From contig NZ_JOCA01000041.1 of the NCBI RefSeq assembly GCF_000718785.1, forward strand, positions 1 to 27,012: 27,012 nt of DNA, written 5' to 3'. The notes beneath the pieces are model-generated. The model made no database searches. It saw only the letters and a program-made list of their open reading frames with translations, and was not told where the DNA came from. A program made the position numbers and the translations under genes. Source of the DNA: Streptomyces sp. NRRL WC-3626. Its GTDB lineage: Bacteria > Actinomycetota > Actinomycetes > Streptomycetales > Streptomycetaceae. Positions 1 to 8,466 of this stretch are shown here, one piece after another (position 1 is the first letter of the stretch; each line of letters starts with the position of its first letter).

Positions 1-2574
1 CGAGTTGCACGTCCAGACCTGCACCTCCGTACCGTCCGCCGTGCCCCCGTTGTCCACATCCAGACACTTCCCGTCGACCCCCTTCACCTCACCCGTGCGG
101 GTGCCACCGGCGGAGGTGGTGAAGGAGAACTCGTCGACGTCGAACAGGGCGCCGCTGCCGCCCTTGAAGACGAGGTAGAGGGTCGTTGTGCCGGCCGGCC
201 CGCTGCTCAGTGCCGCGGTGACGTCCTGGAAGGTCTCCCAGTCGCCGGTGACCGGTGCGGTGGCCGTGCCGAGCAGGGTGCCGGTCGGGGAGCCGGCGCG
301 GACCTCGAGGGTGCCGCCGGTGCCGGCCGAGGAGACACGGGCGGTGAAGCCGGTGGTGTTGTCGAGGCTGTACGGCGTGAAGGAGATCCAGTCGCCGTTC
401 TGGATCTCGCCGACGGTCTTGCCGCCGTGCGCGGAGGTGTGGTTGATGACCTGGACGCCGGCGGAGTCGCCGTAGTGCTCGGCCTGCCGGTGGCTCGGCT
501 GGGTGATGTGCTGGTCGTGTGCGGTGAGCGCGGGCTGGCCGTTCGCGCCGTTGTCGGTGTACTCGGCGTCGAGGACGCCGAAGATGTTGGCGTTGGGGTC
601 GTGTTCGCCGTCCGCCAGGGTGTGCAGGGTGCCGGTGCAGCCGGTGGCGGAGGTCTGCGGGTGGCCGTGGCTGTCGTGGCCGACGATGAAGGTGACCTTC
701 ACCTTGGCGCAGTCGACCGCGCCGTCCTCGGGGTCGGTGACGGTGACCTTGAACGGGATGGCCGCGCCGAAGTCGTAGATCCGTCCGTCGGCGGGTGTGT
801 CGAGCCGTACGGTGGGTGCGGTGTTGCCGACGGTGATCTGTACGGAGGCCGTGGCGGACTTGCCGGTGGGGTCGGTGACCTTCAGCGTGGCGGTGTACTG
901 GCCGTTGGCGGTGTAGGTGTGGGACGGGTCGGCGGCGGTGGAGGTGCTGCCGTCACCGAAGGTCCAGGCATGGGTGAGCGCGCCCCCGTCCGGGTCGGAG
1001 CTGCCCGCTGACGAGAAGTCGACGGTCAGGGGTGCCTTGCCGGAGGTGGTGTTCGCCTTGGCCTGGGCCAGCGGTGCGCGTCCGCCGGTCACGTGCTCGA
1101 TGCGGTAGAGAGCCGAGTTGGCGTCGCCGTTGAAGTAGCCGGTGCCATAGTCGAGGACGTAGAGGGCGCCGTCGGGGCCGAACGCCATGTCCATCACCTG
1201 GGTGCCGGTCCAGGGGAAGGCGTTGATGGACCGCACGGTTCCGTCGCCGCCGGTCTCGATGCGCTTGATCCAGCGGCGGCCGAACTCACCGGCGAAGAAG
1301 TCGCCGTCGTACTCGGCGGGGAACTTCACCTCGGAGGCGGAGTTCGCGTCGTACCGGTACACGGGTCCGCCCATCGGTGACTCGGATCCGTTGCCGAACT
1401 CGGGAACGGATCCGCCGTCGTAGGGGATCCAGGCGGGCTGGACGGGCGGCAGGTCGGTCAGGCCCGTGTTGCGCGGCGAAGTGTTCCTCGGCGCCGAGCA
1501 GTTGAAGGCGGAGCCGGAGGCGCCGGTGGCGAAGTCGTAGTCGACGTAGGCGCTGTTCTTGCCGGTGCAGTAGGGCCAGCCGAAGTTCCCGGCCTGGGTG
1601 ATCCTGTTGAACTCGACCTGTCCGCCGGGCCCGCGGGAGCCGCTGGCGGTACCCGCGTCGGGGCCGTAGTCACCCACGTAGACCGTGCCCGTGGCCTTGT
1701 CGACGCTCATCCGGAAGGGATTGCGGAAGCCCATCGCGTAGATCTCGGGCCGGGTCCGCGCGGTGCCGGGTGCGAAGAGGTTGCCCGCCGGGATGCCGTA
1801 GGTGCCGTCGGCGTTCACCTTGATACGGAGGATCTTGCCGCGCAGGTCGTTGGTGTTGCCCGAGGAACGCTGGGCGTCGTAGGCGGGGTTGCGGGAGGCA
1901 CGCTCGTCGATGGGGGTGTAGCCGTCCGAGGCGAAGGGGTTGGTGTCGTCGCCCGTCGACAGATACAGGTTGCCCGCCGCGTCGAAGTCGATGTCGCCGC
2001 CGACATGACAGCACAGCCCGCGGGAGGCGGGCACGTCGAGGATCTTCCTCTCGCTGCCCGTGTCCAGGGTTCCGTCGGTGCGCAGAACGAACCGGGACAG
2101 CCGGTTGACGCCGTCGAACGGGGTGAAGTCGGACGCCGTTCCGTCGGCGGGTGCGTCACCGGCCGGAGTGTCCGACCGGGGGGCGTAGTACAGGTAGACG
2201 AAGCGGTTGGAGGCGAAGCCGGGGTCCGCGGCGACGCCTTGCAGGCCCTCCTCGTCGTGGCTGTAGACGTTCAGCCGGCCGGCGACGGTGGTGGTGCCGG
2301 CCGCGTCGGTGCGGCGCAGGGTGCCGTCGCGTGAGGTGTGCAGTACGGAGCGGTCCGGCAGGACGGCCAGGGTCATGGGCTCACCCGTCTCGGCGACGCC
2401 CTTGGCGAGGGTGACCTGCTGGAAGTCCTCGGCCGCCGCGGCGGCGGCGACCGGTGTGGCCGGGGCGCCGGGCGTCGCGGCGGCCGGCCCCGCCGGCAGC
2501 GCCAGGCCCATGGCGCACGCCAGGGCCGTCAGCAGTGTGCGGACACGTCTGTGTCCGAGCGGTCTCGTGCGCAC
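1..2574 (-). CDS. Secreted PQQ-type sugar dehydrogenase with PKD, CBM6-like and ricin-like modules (3' end missing)
   Basis: Predicted extracellular oxidoreductase of the glucose/sorbosone dehydrogenase (GSDH) beta-propeller family, which oxidises sugars with PQQ. The GTG start at 2574 has GGAG just upstream (minus strand). Residues 1-33 form a signal peptide (basic VRTRPLGHRR, hydrophobic core, LPAGPAAA end). The GSDH domain spans about 50-495, with family segments GLCCHVGGDIDFD, MGFRNPFRMSVD and MAFGPDGALYVLDYGTG. A PKD domain follows at about 500-582 (SSDPDGG, WTFGDGS, DPSHTY). Then come an Ig-like stretch, a CBM6-like module at about 690-825 (RQAEHYGDSAGVQV, NGDWISF, FDVDEF) and the start of a ricin-type lectin (GKCLDVDNGG, QVWTCNS), where the window ends. 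The modules suggest an enzyme held on polysaccharide. The PQQ assignment is family knowledge; the substrate is inferred. The 220 bases upstream hold no gene that I can support. Confidence 0.9.
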   Translation of the reverse strand, partial: MRTRPLGHRRVRTLLTALACAMGLALPAGPAAATPGAPATPVAAAAAAEDFQQVTLAKGVAETGEPMTLAVLPDRSVLHTSRDGTLRRTDAAGTTTVAGRLNVYSHDEEGLQGVAADPGFASNRFVYLYYAPRSDTPAGDAPADGTASDFTPFDGVNRLSRFVLRTDGTLDTGSERKILDVPASRGLCCHVGGDIDFDAAGNLYLSTGDDTNPFASDGYTPIDERASRNPAYDAQRSSGNTNDLRGKILRIKVNADGTYGIPAGNLFAPGTARTRPEIYAMGFRNPFRMSVDKATGTVYVGDYGPDAGTASGSRGPGGQVEFNRITQAGNFGWPYCTGKNSAYVDYDFATGASGSAFNCSAPRNTSPRNTGLTDLPPVQPAWIPYDGGSVPEFGNGSESPMGGPVYRYDANSASEVKFPAEYDGDFFAGEFGRRWIKRIETGGDGTVRSINAFPWTGTQVMDMAFGPDGALYVLDYGTGYFNGDANSALYRIEHVTGGRAPLAQAKANTTSGKAPLTVDFSSAGSSDPDGGALTHAWTFGDGSTSTAADPSHTYTANGQYTATLKVTDPTGKSATASVQITVGNTAPTVRLDTPADGRIYDFGAAIPFKVTVTDPEDGAVDCAKVKVTFIVGHDSHGHPQTSATGCTGTLHTLADGEHDPNANIFGVLDAEYTDNGANGQPALTAHDQHITQPSHRQAEHYGDSAGVQVINHTSAHGGKTVGEIQNGDWISFTPYSLDNTTGFTARVSSAGTGGTLEVRAGSPTGTLLGTATAPVTGDWETFQDVTAALSSGPAGTTTLYLVFKGGSGALFDVDEFSFTTSAGGTRTGEVKGVDGKCLDVDNGGTADGTEVQVWTCNS

Positions 2575-2794
2575 GGAAGTCTCCAGGATATGGGGGGTGG
2601 CGGCAGGCCGCGGGGCCCACCGTGATGGAGTACGGGCGCGCGCCGTCGCGCCGTGGGACACCGGCCCGTCACCCCCGACAGGGGCATGACCGGTTCATTT
2701 CAAGGAAGTTAGCGGGCCTCACGGGAACGCGTAACCCCTTTCGCGCAGAGTCCCGCTCCTTCTTCCTCGCATGGGACAAAGTGCCGGTGCCGGG

Positions 2795-4738
2795 TCAGTG
2801 GAGCGGGCGGCAGTACAGGGCGTCCGGGGTGCGCGAGGAGCCGATACGGCCGGTGTAGGCGATGCCGGCGGCGTACTCGCCGTCCGCGCACTGGCCCTTG
2901 TAGTGGCCGTGCGCGAAGTCGCCGCCCCTGGGGGTGCCGCCCCGGTTGTCGCCCCGGTCGAACCAGACCGTACGATCGCCCGTGCCGGTGATCCCGCCGG
3001 GCTCGGCCTTCGTGCACAGGGCGGACGAGAGGGCGGCGCCCCGGACGCTGTAGCCGGTGAGGAAATGGCCGTCGGGGCACTGGAGTTTGGTGTACCCGGA
3101 GGCCCAGTCGCCGCCCGGCGGGACGTACCGCTCGTCCTTGACGACCGCGTGTCCGCCGGCCGGGCCCCCGAGCGGCCCGGCGGTCACGTCGGAGCACAGG
3201 CCGCGGTTGCCCGTGTGGCCGAGGCCCAGGAGGCGCTGCCCGTCGGGGCAGGCGGCCTTGCGGGCGCCTGAGTCCCAGTCGGACAGTGCGCGCATCCGCC
3301 GGGAGGCGATGAAGTCGCCGTGGTCGGGGCTGAGCATCGACCAGTGGGCCACGGTGGCGACGGGCCCGGTGCGGCCGGTGGCGCCGATGAGCCGGGTCCA
3401 CGCCCCGGCCCGCCAGTCGTCGCCGTCGTACAGGCCCATGCGGTGGCCGGCGGAGTCCCAGTGGAGCAGCGCCCAGCCGTTGCCGCGGCGGTTCTCGTGC
3501 AGACCGACGAGTGGCCAGTAGGCGAAGTCGGCGTCGGTACGCACCAGTTGGTCGACGAAGTTCTCGAACCAGGCGCGCTGGGCGGCGCCCGTCTCCTCCC
3601 GGCCGCCGACGCCGAACTCGCTGATCCAGACGGGGGCGGTGAAATGCCGGTCCTCTTCGGCGGTGACGAAGAACGCCTGGCGGTTCAGCACGTCGACGAG
3701 TTCGGCGGGCGACAGGTCCTGGTAGCGGGGGTCGGTGGTCTCGCCGATGCCGGTGGCGCCGCTGTGGTTCGGGCCGGTATAGCCGTAGAAGTGGGCCGCG
3801 TAGACGAGTTTGCCCGAGTCGACGAGGGTGTGCGAGAGACGGCGTACGGGCTCGAGGGCGGGGCGTCCATGGGCGAACCCGTCGACGGGGATGCCGGTCC
3901 AGTTGATGCCCTCGACGATGACGAGGAGATCGGGGTTGGCCTCCGTGAGAAGTCGGTCGCCGAGGTGCTGGGAGGCGCTGAACCAGTCGTGGTTGTCGCC
4001 GAGGCCCCAGTTGGGGTCGTCCCAGACGTCGCGGCGGACCTCGTTGTAGAGGTCCGCGCCCACGACACGCTTGTTGTCCCGGTAGCGGCGGGCCATGAAC
4101 AGCCAGTCGTCCTCCCACGCCCCCGTGGACCGGCTCGCGTTCCAGCGCTCGTTGCCGTCCACTCCGCAGCACCAACGGGTGGTGTTGGTGTGGTTGTTGA
4201 GGATGACCGCGAGACCGGCGTCGGTGAGTCCGCGTACGACGGCGTCGTACACCTGGAGCGGGGTGCTCCCCCGCAGTCCCGGGTTGGCGGTGACGGCGTC
4301 GTCCGTGACGGGGCGTGTGTCGTGGATCATCTCGTTGGAGAAGGGCAGCCGGACGCTGTTGATCCCGATCTCCTGGAAACCGGCGATGATCTCGGCCATG
4401 GGGGCGCGGTCGAGGCCGAGCGGTATCCGGTGCGCGTTCTCCCCCGCGTGATGGTTGGCGTCGTCGTCCGCGCTGCCGGATCCGTTCCACGTGCCGCTGG
4501 CGCCGTGCCAGTTGCCGGAGCGCAGTCTGAAACGGTTCCCGTCCGCGTCGACGATCCAGCGGCCCCGGGTGCTGAGTGGCGCCGTCCAGTCCGCGGCGGC
4601 GGCCGTGGAATGCGCGGGGGCCGCTTGCCGGGGTGGTGCCGCCGCAGCGGGAACGGGCGCCAGGAGCGCCGACAGGAGGACCGCGGTCAGTACCGCCTTG
4701 CCCAGGGAACCGCGCACGGTCACCGTCCCGGTGGTCAT
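2795..4738 (-). CDS. Secreted glycoside hydrolase family 5 enzyme with C-terminal Cys-repeat domain
   Basis: Likely endoglycanase or cellulase-like hydrolase acting outside the cell. From the ATG at 4738 the protein is 647 aa; an in-frame TTG at 4762 would add 8 residues, and neither start has a good ribosome site. A signal peptide covers about residues 1-34 (RGSLGKAVLTAVLLSALL core). The GH5 (alpha/beta)8 domain covers about 55-450. The acid/base glutamate is E233 in the strand-4 motif LYNEVR, and the nucleophile is E374 in WISEFG. INSVRLPFSNE, VILNNHT and HFYGYTG fit other barrel strands. Residues about 480-647 form a tail with three Cys-framed repeats (CPDGQRLLGLG, CPDGHFLTGYS, CADGEYAAGIA), each ending in a second Cys. 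The three-fold pattern recalls VMO-I-like beta-prism repeats, which is a weak analogy. Its neighbour is another secreted carbohydrate-active protein. The substrate cannot be read from the sequence. Confidence 0.9.
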   Translation of the reverse strand: MTTGTVTVRGSLGKAVLTAVLLSALLAPVPAAAAPPRQAAPAHSTAAAADWTAPLSTRGRWIVDADGNRFRLRSGNWHGASGTWNGSGSADDDANHHAGENAHRIPLGLDRAPMAEIIAGFQEIGINSVRLPFSNEMIHDTRPVTDDAVTANPGLRGSTPLQVYDAVVRGLTDAGLAVILNNHTNTTRWCCGVDGNERWNASRSTGAWEDDWLFMARRYRDNKRVVGADLYNEVRRDVWDDPNWGLGDNHDWFSASQHLGDRLLTEANPDLLVIVEGINWTGIPVDGFAHGRPALEPVRRLSHTLVDSGKLVYAAHFYGYTGPNHSGATGIGETTDPRYQDLSPAELVDVLNRQAFFVTAEEDRHFTAPVWISEFGVGGREETGAAQRAWFENFVDQLVRTDADFAYWPLVGLHENRRGNGWALLHWDSAGHRMGLYDGDDWRAGAWTRLIGATGRTGPVATVAHWSMLSPDHGDFIASRRMRALSDWDSGARKAACPDGQRLLGLGHTGNRGLCSDVTAGPLGGPAGGHAVVKDERYVPPGGDWASGYTKLQCPDGHFLTGYSVRGAALSSALCTKAEPGGITGTGDRTVWFDRGDNRGGTPRGGDFAHGHYKGQCADGEYAAGIAYTGRIGSSRTPDALYCRPLH

Positions 4739-4850
4739 CGCGACAGAGTGGTTGTCATGCAAGGGTCATGATGCGACAAGGAGTCGCCGTGGTCCAGACC
4801 TGAAGCCCGGCGGCAGCGCTTCCATGAAAGCGGCTCGTCGTGCGTGCACG

Positions 4851-4871
4851 GCACACATAGGCTCGGTGTGC
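4851..4871 (+). promoter_or_regulatory. Candidate -10 flanked by inverted repeat, upstream of acetyltransferase
   Basis: GCACAC (4851-4856) and GTGTGC (4866-4871) form a perfect 6-bp inverted repeat around TAGGCT (4858-4863), which fits the Streptomyces -10 pattern TAGRRT at five of six positions. The -35 region (TCGTCG, 17 bases upstream) is weak. The element lies 60 bases before the GTG of the acetyltransferase, in the divergent region shared with the GH5 gene. A promoter covered by an operator is my inference. Confidence 0.3.
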
Positions 4872-4931
4872 GCGCCGGCCGAGGCGCGCCGGGCCCGGAC
4901 CCGAAGGCCGGACGAACGGAGCCGTTTCACT

Positions 4932-5534
4932 GTGACGCGTTCTCACGAGGAAGAGGTCCTGGCCCGGATCGCCAAGGGGCTCGTCTACACCGAGTCGGAG
5001 GCCGCCTTCCAGGCTCCCCTGCGCCGCACGGAGGAGATCTTCGCGTACAACCACACGCCTCCGGGCCAGGAGGAGAGACGTCGGTCGCTGCTGACCGCGA
5101 TCCTCGGTTCCGTCGGTGAACGCACGGTGCTGCTGCCCCCGTTCCACGCCGGGTTCGGCGGCAACGTCCACATCGGGGACGACTTCTTCGGGAACGTGAA
5201 CCTCACCTTCGTCGACGATGTCGACATCCGCATAGGTGACGGTGTGATGATCGCTCCGAGCGTGACACTGACCACGACGGGACACCCGGTGCATCCCTCG
5301 CGGCGCACCGACTTCGGGCGGTTCTCGGAACCGATCGTGATCGAGGACAAGGTGTGGATCGGCAGCAACGCGGTGGTCCTGCCCGGCGTCCGCATCGGAT
5401 ACGGGTCGGTCATCGGCGCGGGCAGTGTGGTCAGCCGCGACATTCCCCCGATGACCGTCGCCGTCGGCACCCCGTGCCGAGTGGTCCGCGCCATCACCGA
5501 CAAGGACCTGCTCGCCCGCACCGGCGGCGACTAG
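4932..5534 (+). CDS. Maltose/galactoside O-acetyltransferase family protein
   Basis: Acetyl-CoA-dependent O-acetyltransferase of the left-handed beta-helix (hexapeptide) class, 200 aa, close to the usual length of Maa/LacA-type enzymes. The GTG start at 4932 has GGAG ten bases upstream; the reading frame is open further 5' but that stretch does not look like the family. The N-terminal Mac-type helical segment is about residues 5-60 (LARIAKGLVYTESEAAF). The hexapeptide region begins near 75 (GGNVHIGDDFFGNVN). The catalytic histidine is H118 in LTTTGHP, and the coil continues through VWIGSNAVVLPGVRIG and GAGSVVSRDIP to the family end motif GTPCRVVR. The acceptor sugar is unknown. It converges on a methyltransferase, and its TAG stop lies in a CTAG palindrome (5531-5534) that also reads TAG on the other strand. 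Confidence 0.93.
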   Translation: MTRSHEEEVLARIAKGLVYTESEAAFQAPLRRTEEIFAYNHTPPGQEERRRSLLTAILGSVGERTVLLPPFHAGFGGNVHIGDDFFGNVNLTFVDDVDIRIGDGVMIAPSVTLTTTGHPVHPSRRTDFGRFSEPIVIEDKVWIGSNAVVLPGVRIGYGSVIGAGSVVSRDIPPMTVAVGTPCRVVRAITDKDLLARTGGD

Positions 5535-6374
5535 GGCCGGTCGGGGTTTCCGTCCCCACGCGGTCAGCATCCCGGCGGACAACGCGGCGCAGTCGTCGGA
5601 GTCCAGGTACCGGACCGCCTCGTCGACAGCCGTGTCGTCGACGAGGCCGGTGGCGAGCATCGCCGCCCTGCCGCGTCGCCAGGTGTCGGCCCAGAAGCGG
5701 CTGATGGGGCTGCCCGGCAGCAGGGGCGGCACATGGATCTCGGCGCCGACCGACACCAGCCCGGCGCCGCGCAGCAGGTGGGGGTACGACGGCACCCGGG
5801 AGACGTCGGTGCCGATGGTGACCCGCAGCCCTTCCCACATCGCCCGCATCGCCTTCGTGTACGGCGTGCCCGGCGCCCGCTCGCTCGTCAGGTCGACCGC
5901 GTCACCGAGCACCAGCACACCACCGGGTGCGAGGAGTCCGGCCAGTGCGGTGATCAGGCGTTCACGCTCGGGCAGATGCATCAGTACGAAGCGGGCGTGG
6001 ACGAGCCGGAACCGGCCGGGTGCGAAGTCCGGGGCGGTGACGTCGGCCTCCAGCACGTCGAGTCCCGGCACGGGCCGTGCGGTGAGGAAACGTACGTCGC
6101 GGTCGACGGCGAGGACGCTCGTCACTCCGGCCTCGTCCAGCAGCCGGCGGGAGACGGTGCCCGTTCCGGCGCCCACGTCGAGGCAGCGCCATCCGGGGCC
6201 GGCGCCCAGTGCCCGCAGCCGCGCCATGGTGATGTCGTCGTAGGCGAGGGCGCCGAGGTCGATGCGTTCGTCCTCGTGCGCCTGACCGGGGCGGAAGACG
6301 GCCTCGCCGTAGCGACCGCCGCCCGGCGCGCCCCCGCGCGGAGCCGGGGGCGGCGGATCGTCTGACGGTGTCAT
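5531..6374 (-). CDS. SAM-dependent class I methyltransferase, probably frameshifted at its 3' end
   Basis: Rossmann-fold methyltransferase; the substrate is unknown. The ATG at 6374 is preceded by GAAGAGG about 7 bases away. Motif I is CLDVGAGTGTVSRRL (residues 64-78), followed by acidic VDRD (90-93), LEADV (108-112), FVLMHLPERE (129-138) and the post-motif LAPGGVLVLGD (148-158). Family-like sequence ends near LTAWGRKP (270-277). As written, the frame has no stop there and runs on to 4755, adding about 260 residues that are only the antisense of the acetyltransferase. Removing one C from the CCCC run (minus strand, 5546-5543) would give an ending GRKPDRP followed by TAG at 5533-5531, overlapping the opposing stop. 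I therefore bound the gene at that TAG. Either a real frameshift or a base-call error would explain it. The gene lies 124 bases downstream of the PP2C phosphatase, beyond a terminator. Confidence 0.75.
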
Positions 6375-6486
6375 GGCGGGGCCTCTTCGCGCGGTGGACG
6401 GTGCCGGGCGGCCCGTCGTCCCACAGATCCTCCCTCCACCGGCACCCGCCCGCACGGCGTGGGCGCGCCGTGCCCGGGCCGATCGG

Positions 6487-6510
6487 CCCCCGGCCTTCTC
6501 AGGCCGGGGG
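6487..6510 (-). terminator. Strong hairpin terminator enclosing the PP2C gene's stop codon
   Basis: A perfect 10-bp stem, CCCCCGGCCT (6487-6496) with AGGCCGGGGG (6501-6510), closes on a 4-base loop. On the minus strand the phosphatase stop TGA (6501-6499) sits at the loop, so the last codons (DEPPA) are encoded in one arm. No U-tract follows, as is common in high-GC actinobacteria. A second palindrome, GGGCCGATCGGCCC, lies at 6476-6489. Confidence 0.65.
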
Positions 6511-8211
6511 TTCGTCGGGGACGCGCAGGGCCAGCAGGGCGACGTCGTCGTCGTTCTCGGCGGGGCGGACACGGCGGAGCAGTTGGTCGGTGAACGAGGG
6601 GAGGGGGCGGCGGGCGAGGGCGGCGGCGTGCTGGCGCAGCCGGTTCAGGCCCGCGTCGAGGGACTGCCCGGGCACCTCGATGAGTCCGTCCGTGTACAGC
6701 ACGAGCGTGGACCCCGGCGGGAGCAGCACGGTGGCGTCGGGGCGGCGCAGGCCGGCCTGGGTGCCCAGGAGGATGCCGTGACCGTCGCTGAGAAAGCGGG
6801 CCAGGCCGTCCCGGCCGACCAGCAGCGGCGGCGGGTGGCCGGCGTTGGTCCAGGACAGCTGCCAGTGACCGTCGCCGGCCGCTTGGATCCTGCCGAAGAT
6901 CATGGTGGCCATGGTGACGTCGGTGATGTGCACGATCGCCTCGTCGAGCCGTTCGACGATACGGCTGGGAGGTTCGTGCTGGGACCAGGCGTAGGCGCGG
7001 AGCATGTTGCGCACCTGCGCCATGCCGGCCGCCGCCTCCAGGTCGTGGCCGACGACGTCCCCGATGGCCAGCGCGGTGGAGGCGTCGGCCAGGGGGAAGG
7101 CGTCGTACCAGTCGCCCCCGACGTGTGAGGCGTCGGGCGCGGGCAGATAGCGGACGTTCATCTCCAGGCCCGAGACACCCGGCATCTGGGGCAGCAGATG
7201 GTTCTGCATGGTCTCGGCCACCTTGCGCTGGCGCTGGTAGAGGCGGGCGTTGTCCAGGGCCAGACCGGCCCGGCGCGCCACGTCCTCGATCAGCGGAAGG
7301 TCCACGGGGGCGAACGGCTCCGGGTAGTCGGCGCGGCCCAGGGTCAGCGCGCCCAGGACGGCGCGCGGGCTGCGGATGGGAGCGATGGCCGCGGAGTGCA
7401 TTCCCGTGGCCCGGAACAGCCGGCCCTGCTCGACCGCGATGCCGGAATCCGGTGTCCCCTGGTAGTTCTGCGGACCGGCCAGGGTGGAGGCGACCCCGCG
7501 CAGGGCTCTGGACAGGGGCATCGGGGACTCCTCGGGAATCGGCGGCATGGGCCCCTCCAGCTCCTCGTGGCGGACCGGCGCCTCAGCGCCGACGTGGGCC
7601 ACCACGGCACGCCACACCTCGTCCCGCTCGGTGATCAGGTCGACGACCACCCAGTCCGCCAGCCGGGGCACGACCAGGGACACCAGCCTGCGCAGCGCCT
7701 CGTCGACGTCGAGGGTGGACGTCAGCTGCGCGGTGGTCTCGGCCAGCAGGGCCAGCCGCTGCAGTTCCGACAGCGACTGGGCCGGTGATCCCGGCTGCGG
7801 GCCGGTGCGGGGCGGTTGTTCGGGAGTGTGGAACACGACCAGTGTGGCGGTCCGGTGGTCGCCGGTGCCGTAGGGGGTGATCAGCCAGGAGATGGGCAGT
7901 ACGGAACCGTCGGCGCGGGCGAAGTAGTCGATGTCGGACTGGGCCGGGCGTCCGGCGTGGAACGCCTGCCGCATCGCACACTGGGTTCTCGGCATCTGCT
8001 GTCCCAGCGCATCGCGGTGCAGCAGGTCGTGCGCGTCATGACCGACGAGCTCCGCCGCGGTCCGGCCCAGCAGTTCCTCGGCGCGGGCGTTGACCGCGAT
8101 GATGCGGCCCTGCTCGTCGACGGCATAGGCACCGGCACCGATGGCGTCCAGCGCCTCGGAGGCGGTCGGCGCGCACTGTCCGTGGACCCCCGAATGCTCC
8201 GACCCTGTCAT
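6499..8211 (-). CDS. PAS-GAF-PP2C (SpoIIE-type) serine/threonine phosphatase
   Basis: Cytoplasmic sensor phosphatase, 570 aa. Such proteins dephosphorylate anti-sigma-factor antagonists in partner-switching stress pathways (family knowledge). The ATG at 8211 has an excellent ribosome site (GAGGAGG, 6 bases away). The PAS domain is about 18-128 (AYAVDEQGRIIAVNARAEEL; DYFARADGSVLPISW). The GAF domain is about 155-325 (LDVDEALRRLV; GALTLGRADYPEPF). The PP2C domain is about 335-565, with metal-site acidic residues D367 and D370 in GGDWYDAF, D385 in IGDVVGHD, D508 in YTDGLIE and D554 in ENDDDVALL. No anti-sigma or antagonist gene is adjacent, so its partner lies elsewhere. No membrane segment is seen. 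The signal sensed by PAS or GAF is unknown. Confidence 0.95.
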   Translation of the reverse strand: MTGSEHSGVHGQCAPTASEALDAIGAGAYAVDEQGRIIAVNARAEELLGRTAAELVGHDAHDLLHRDALGQQMPRTQCAMRQAFHAGRPAQSDIDYFARADGSVLPISWLITPYGTGDHRTATLVVFHTPEQPPRTGPQPGSPAQSLSELQRLALLAETTAQLTSTLDVDEALRRLVSLVVPRLADWVVVDLITERDEVWRAVVAHVGAEAPVRHEELEGPMPPIPEESPMPLSRALRGVASTLAGPQNYQGTPDSGIAVEQGRLFRATGMHSAAIAPIRSPRAVLGALTLGRADYPEPFAPVDLPLIEDVARRAGLALDNARLYQRQRKVAETMQNHLLPQMPGVSGLEMNVRYLPAPDASHVGGDWYDAFPLADASTALAIGDVVGHDLEAAAGMAQVRNMLRAYAWSQHEPPSRIVERLDEAIVHITDVTMATMIFGRIQAAGDGHWQLSWTNAGHPPPLLVGRDGLARFLSDGHGILLGTQAGLRRPDATVLLPPGSTLVLYTDGLIEVPGQSLDAGLNRLRQHAAALARRPLPSFTDQLLRRVRPAENDDDVALLALRVPDEPPA

Positions 8212-8284
8212 CGCGACCTCCTCACTGACCGGGCCCACGCCCCGTCCGCCGCCCGTGTGGGCTTTTCCGCTCTTCCGCCTTCCC

Positions 8285-8298
8285 CGTATGCCCATACG
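8285..8298. promoter_or_regulatory. Inverted repeat CGTATG-CC-CATACG, possible operator
   Basis: Perfect 6-bp arms with a 2-base spacer, relatively AT-rich for this genome, 74 bases upstream of the PP2C start. The symmetry suits a dimeric regulator. No regulator gene is adjacent, so its role is inferred. Confidence 0.3.
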
Positions 8299-8420
8299 CC
8301 TGACTTTCCCACGTCGTCCGGCATGAAGGACACCGTCGCGCCCGTGGTGAACGACAGGGTGCGACCTGCGGTGAAGGTGGTGTCCGGGGCGGACGCCGCC
8401 CCGGAGGGACGGGGCCGGAG

Positions 8421-8448
8421 CCGACGGCCGACGGCCGACGGCCGACGA
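8421..8448. repeat. 7-bp tandem repeat, four copies
   Basis: CCGACGG is repeated three times exactly, followed by CCGACGA, covering 28 bases with no spacer. It lies in the long non-coding divergent region. A 7-bp unit is not codon-sized, so it is a DNA-level repeat and may vary in copy number between strains. Confidence 0.7.
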
Positions 8449-8466
8449 GGTGATCGGGCCGTTCAC

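Noticed and set aside
2673..2684. CCCC-GACA-GGGG mini-hairpin between the GH5 and sugar dehydrogenase genes
   Set aside because: Only four pairs; such short hairpins are frequent in this base composition.
3320..4771. A 483-codon plus-strand open frame opposite the GH5 gene
   Set aside because: The minus strand has GH5 catalytic motifs and a signal peptide. The plus frame is Val/Gly/Asp-rich antisense sequence.
4755..5530. The methyltransferase extension as a genuine C-terminal domain
   Set aside because: It is the exact antisense of an intact acetyltransferase and resembles nothing known. A one-base slip explains it more simply.
8233..8266. GCCCAC/GTGGGC hairpin followed by TTTT as a plus-strand terminator
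   Set aside because: The 18-base loop makes it weak, and no plus-strand transcript is known to arrive from the antisense side of the PP2C gene.
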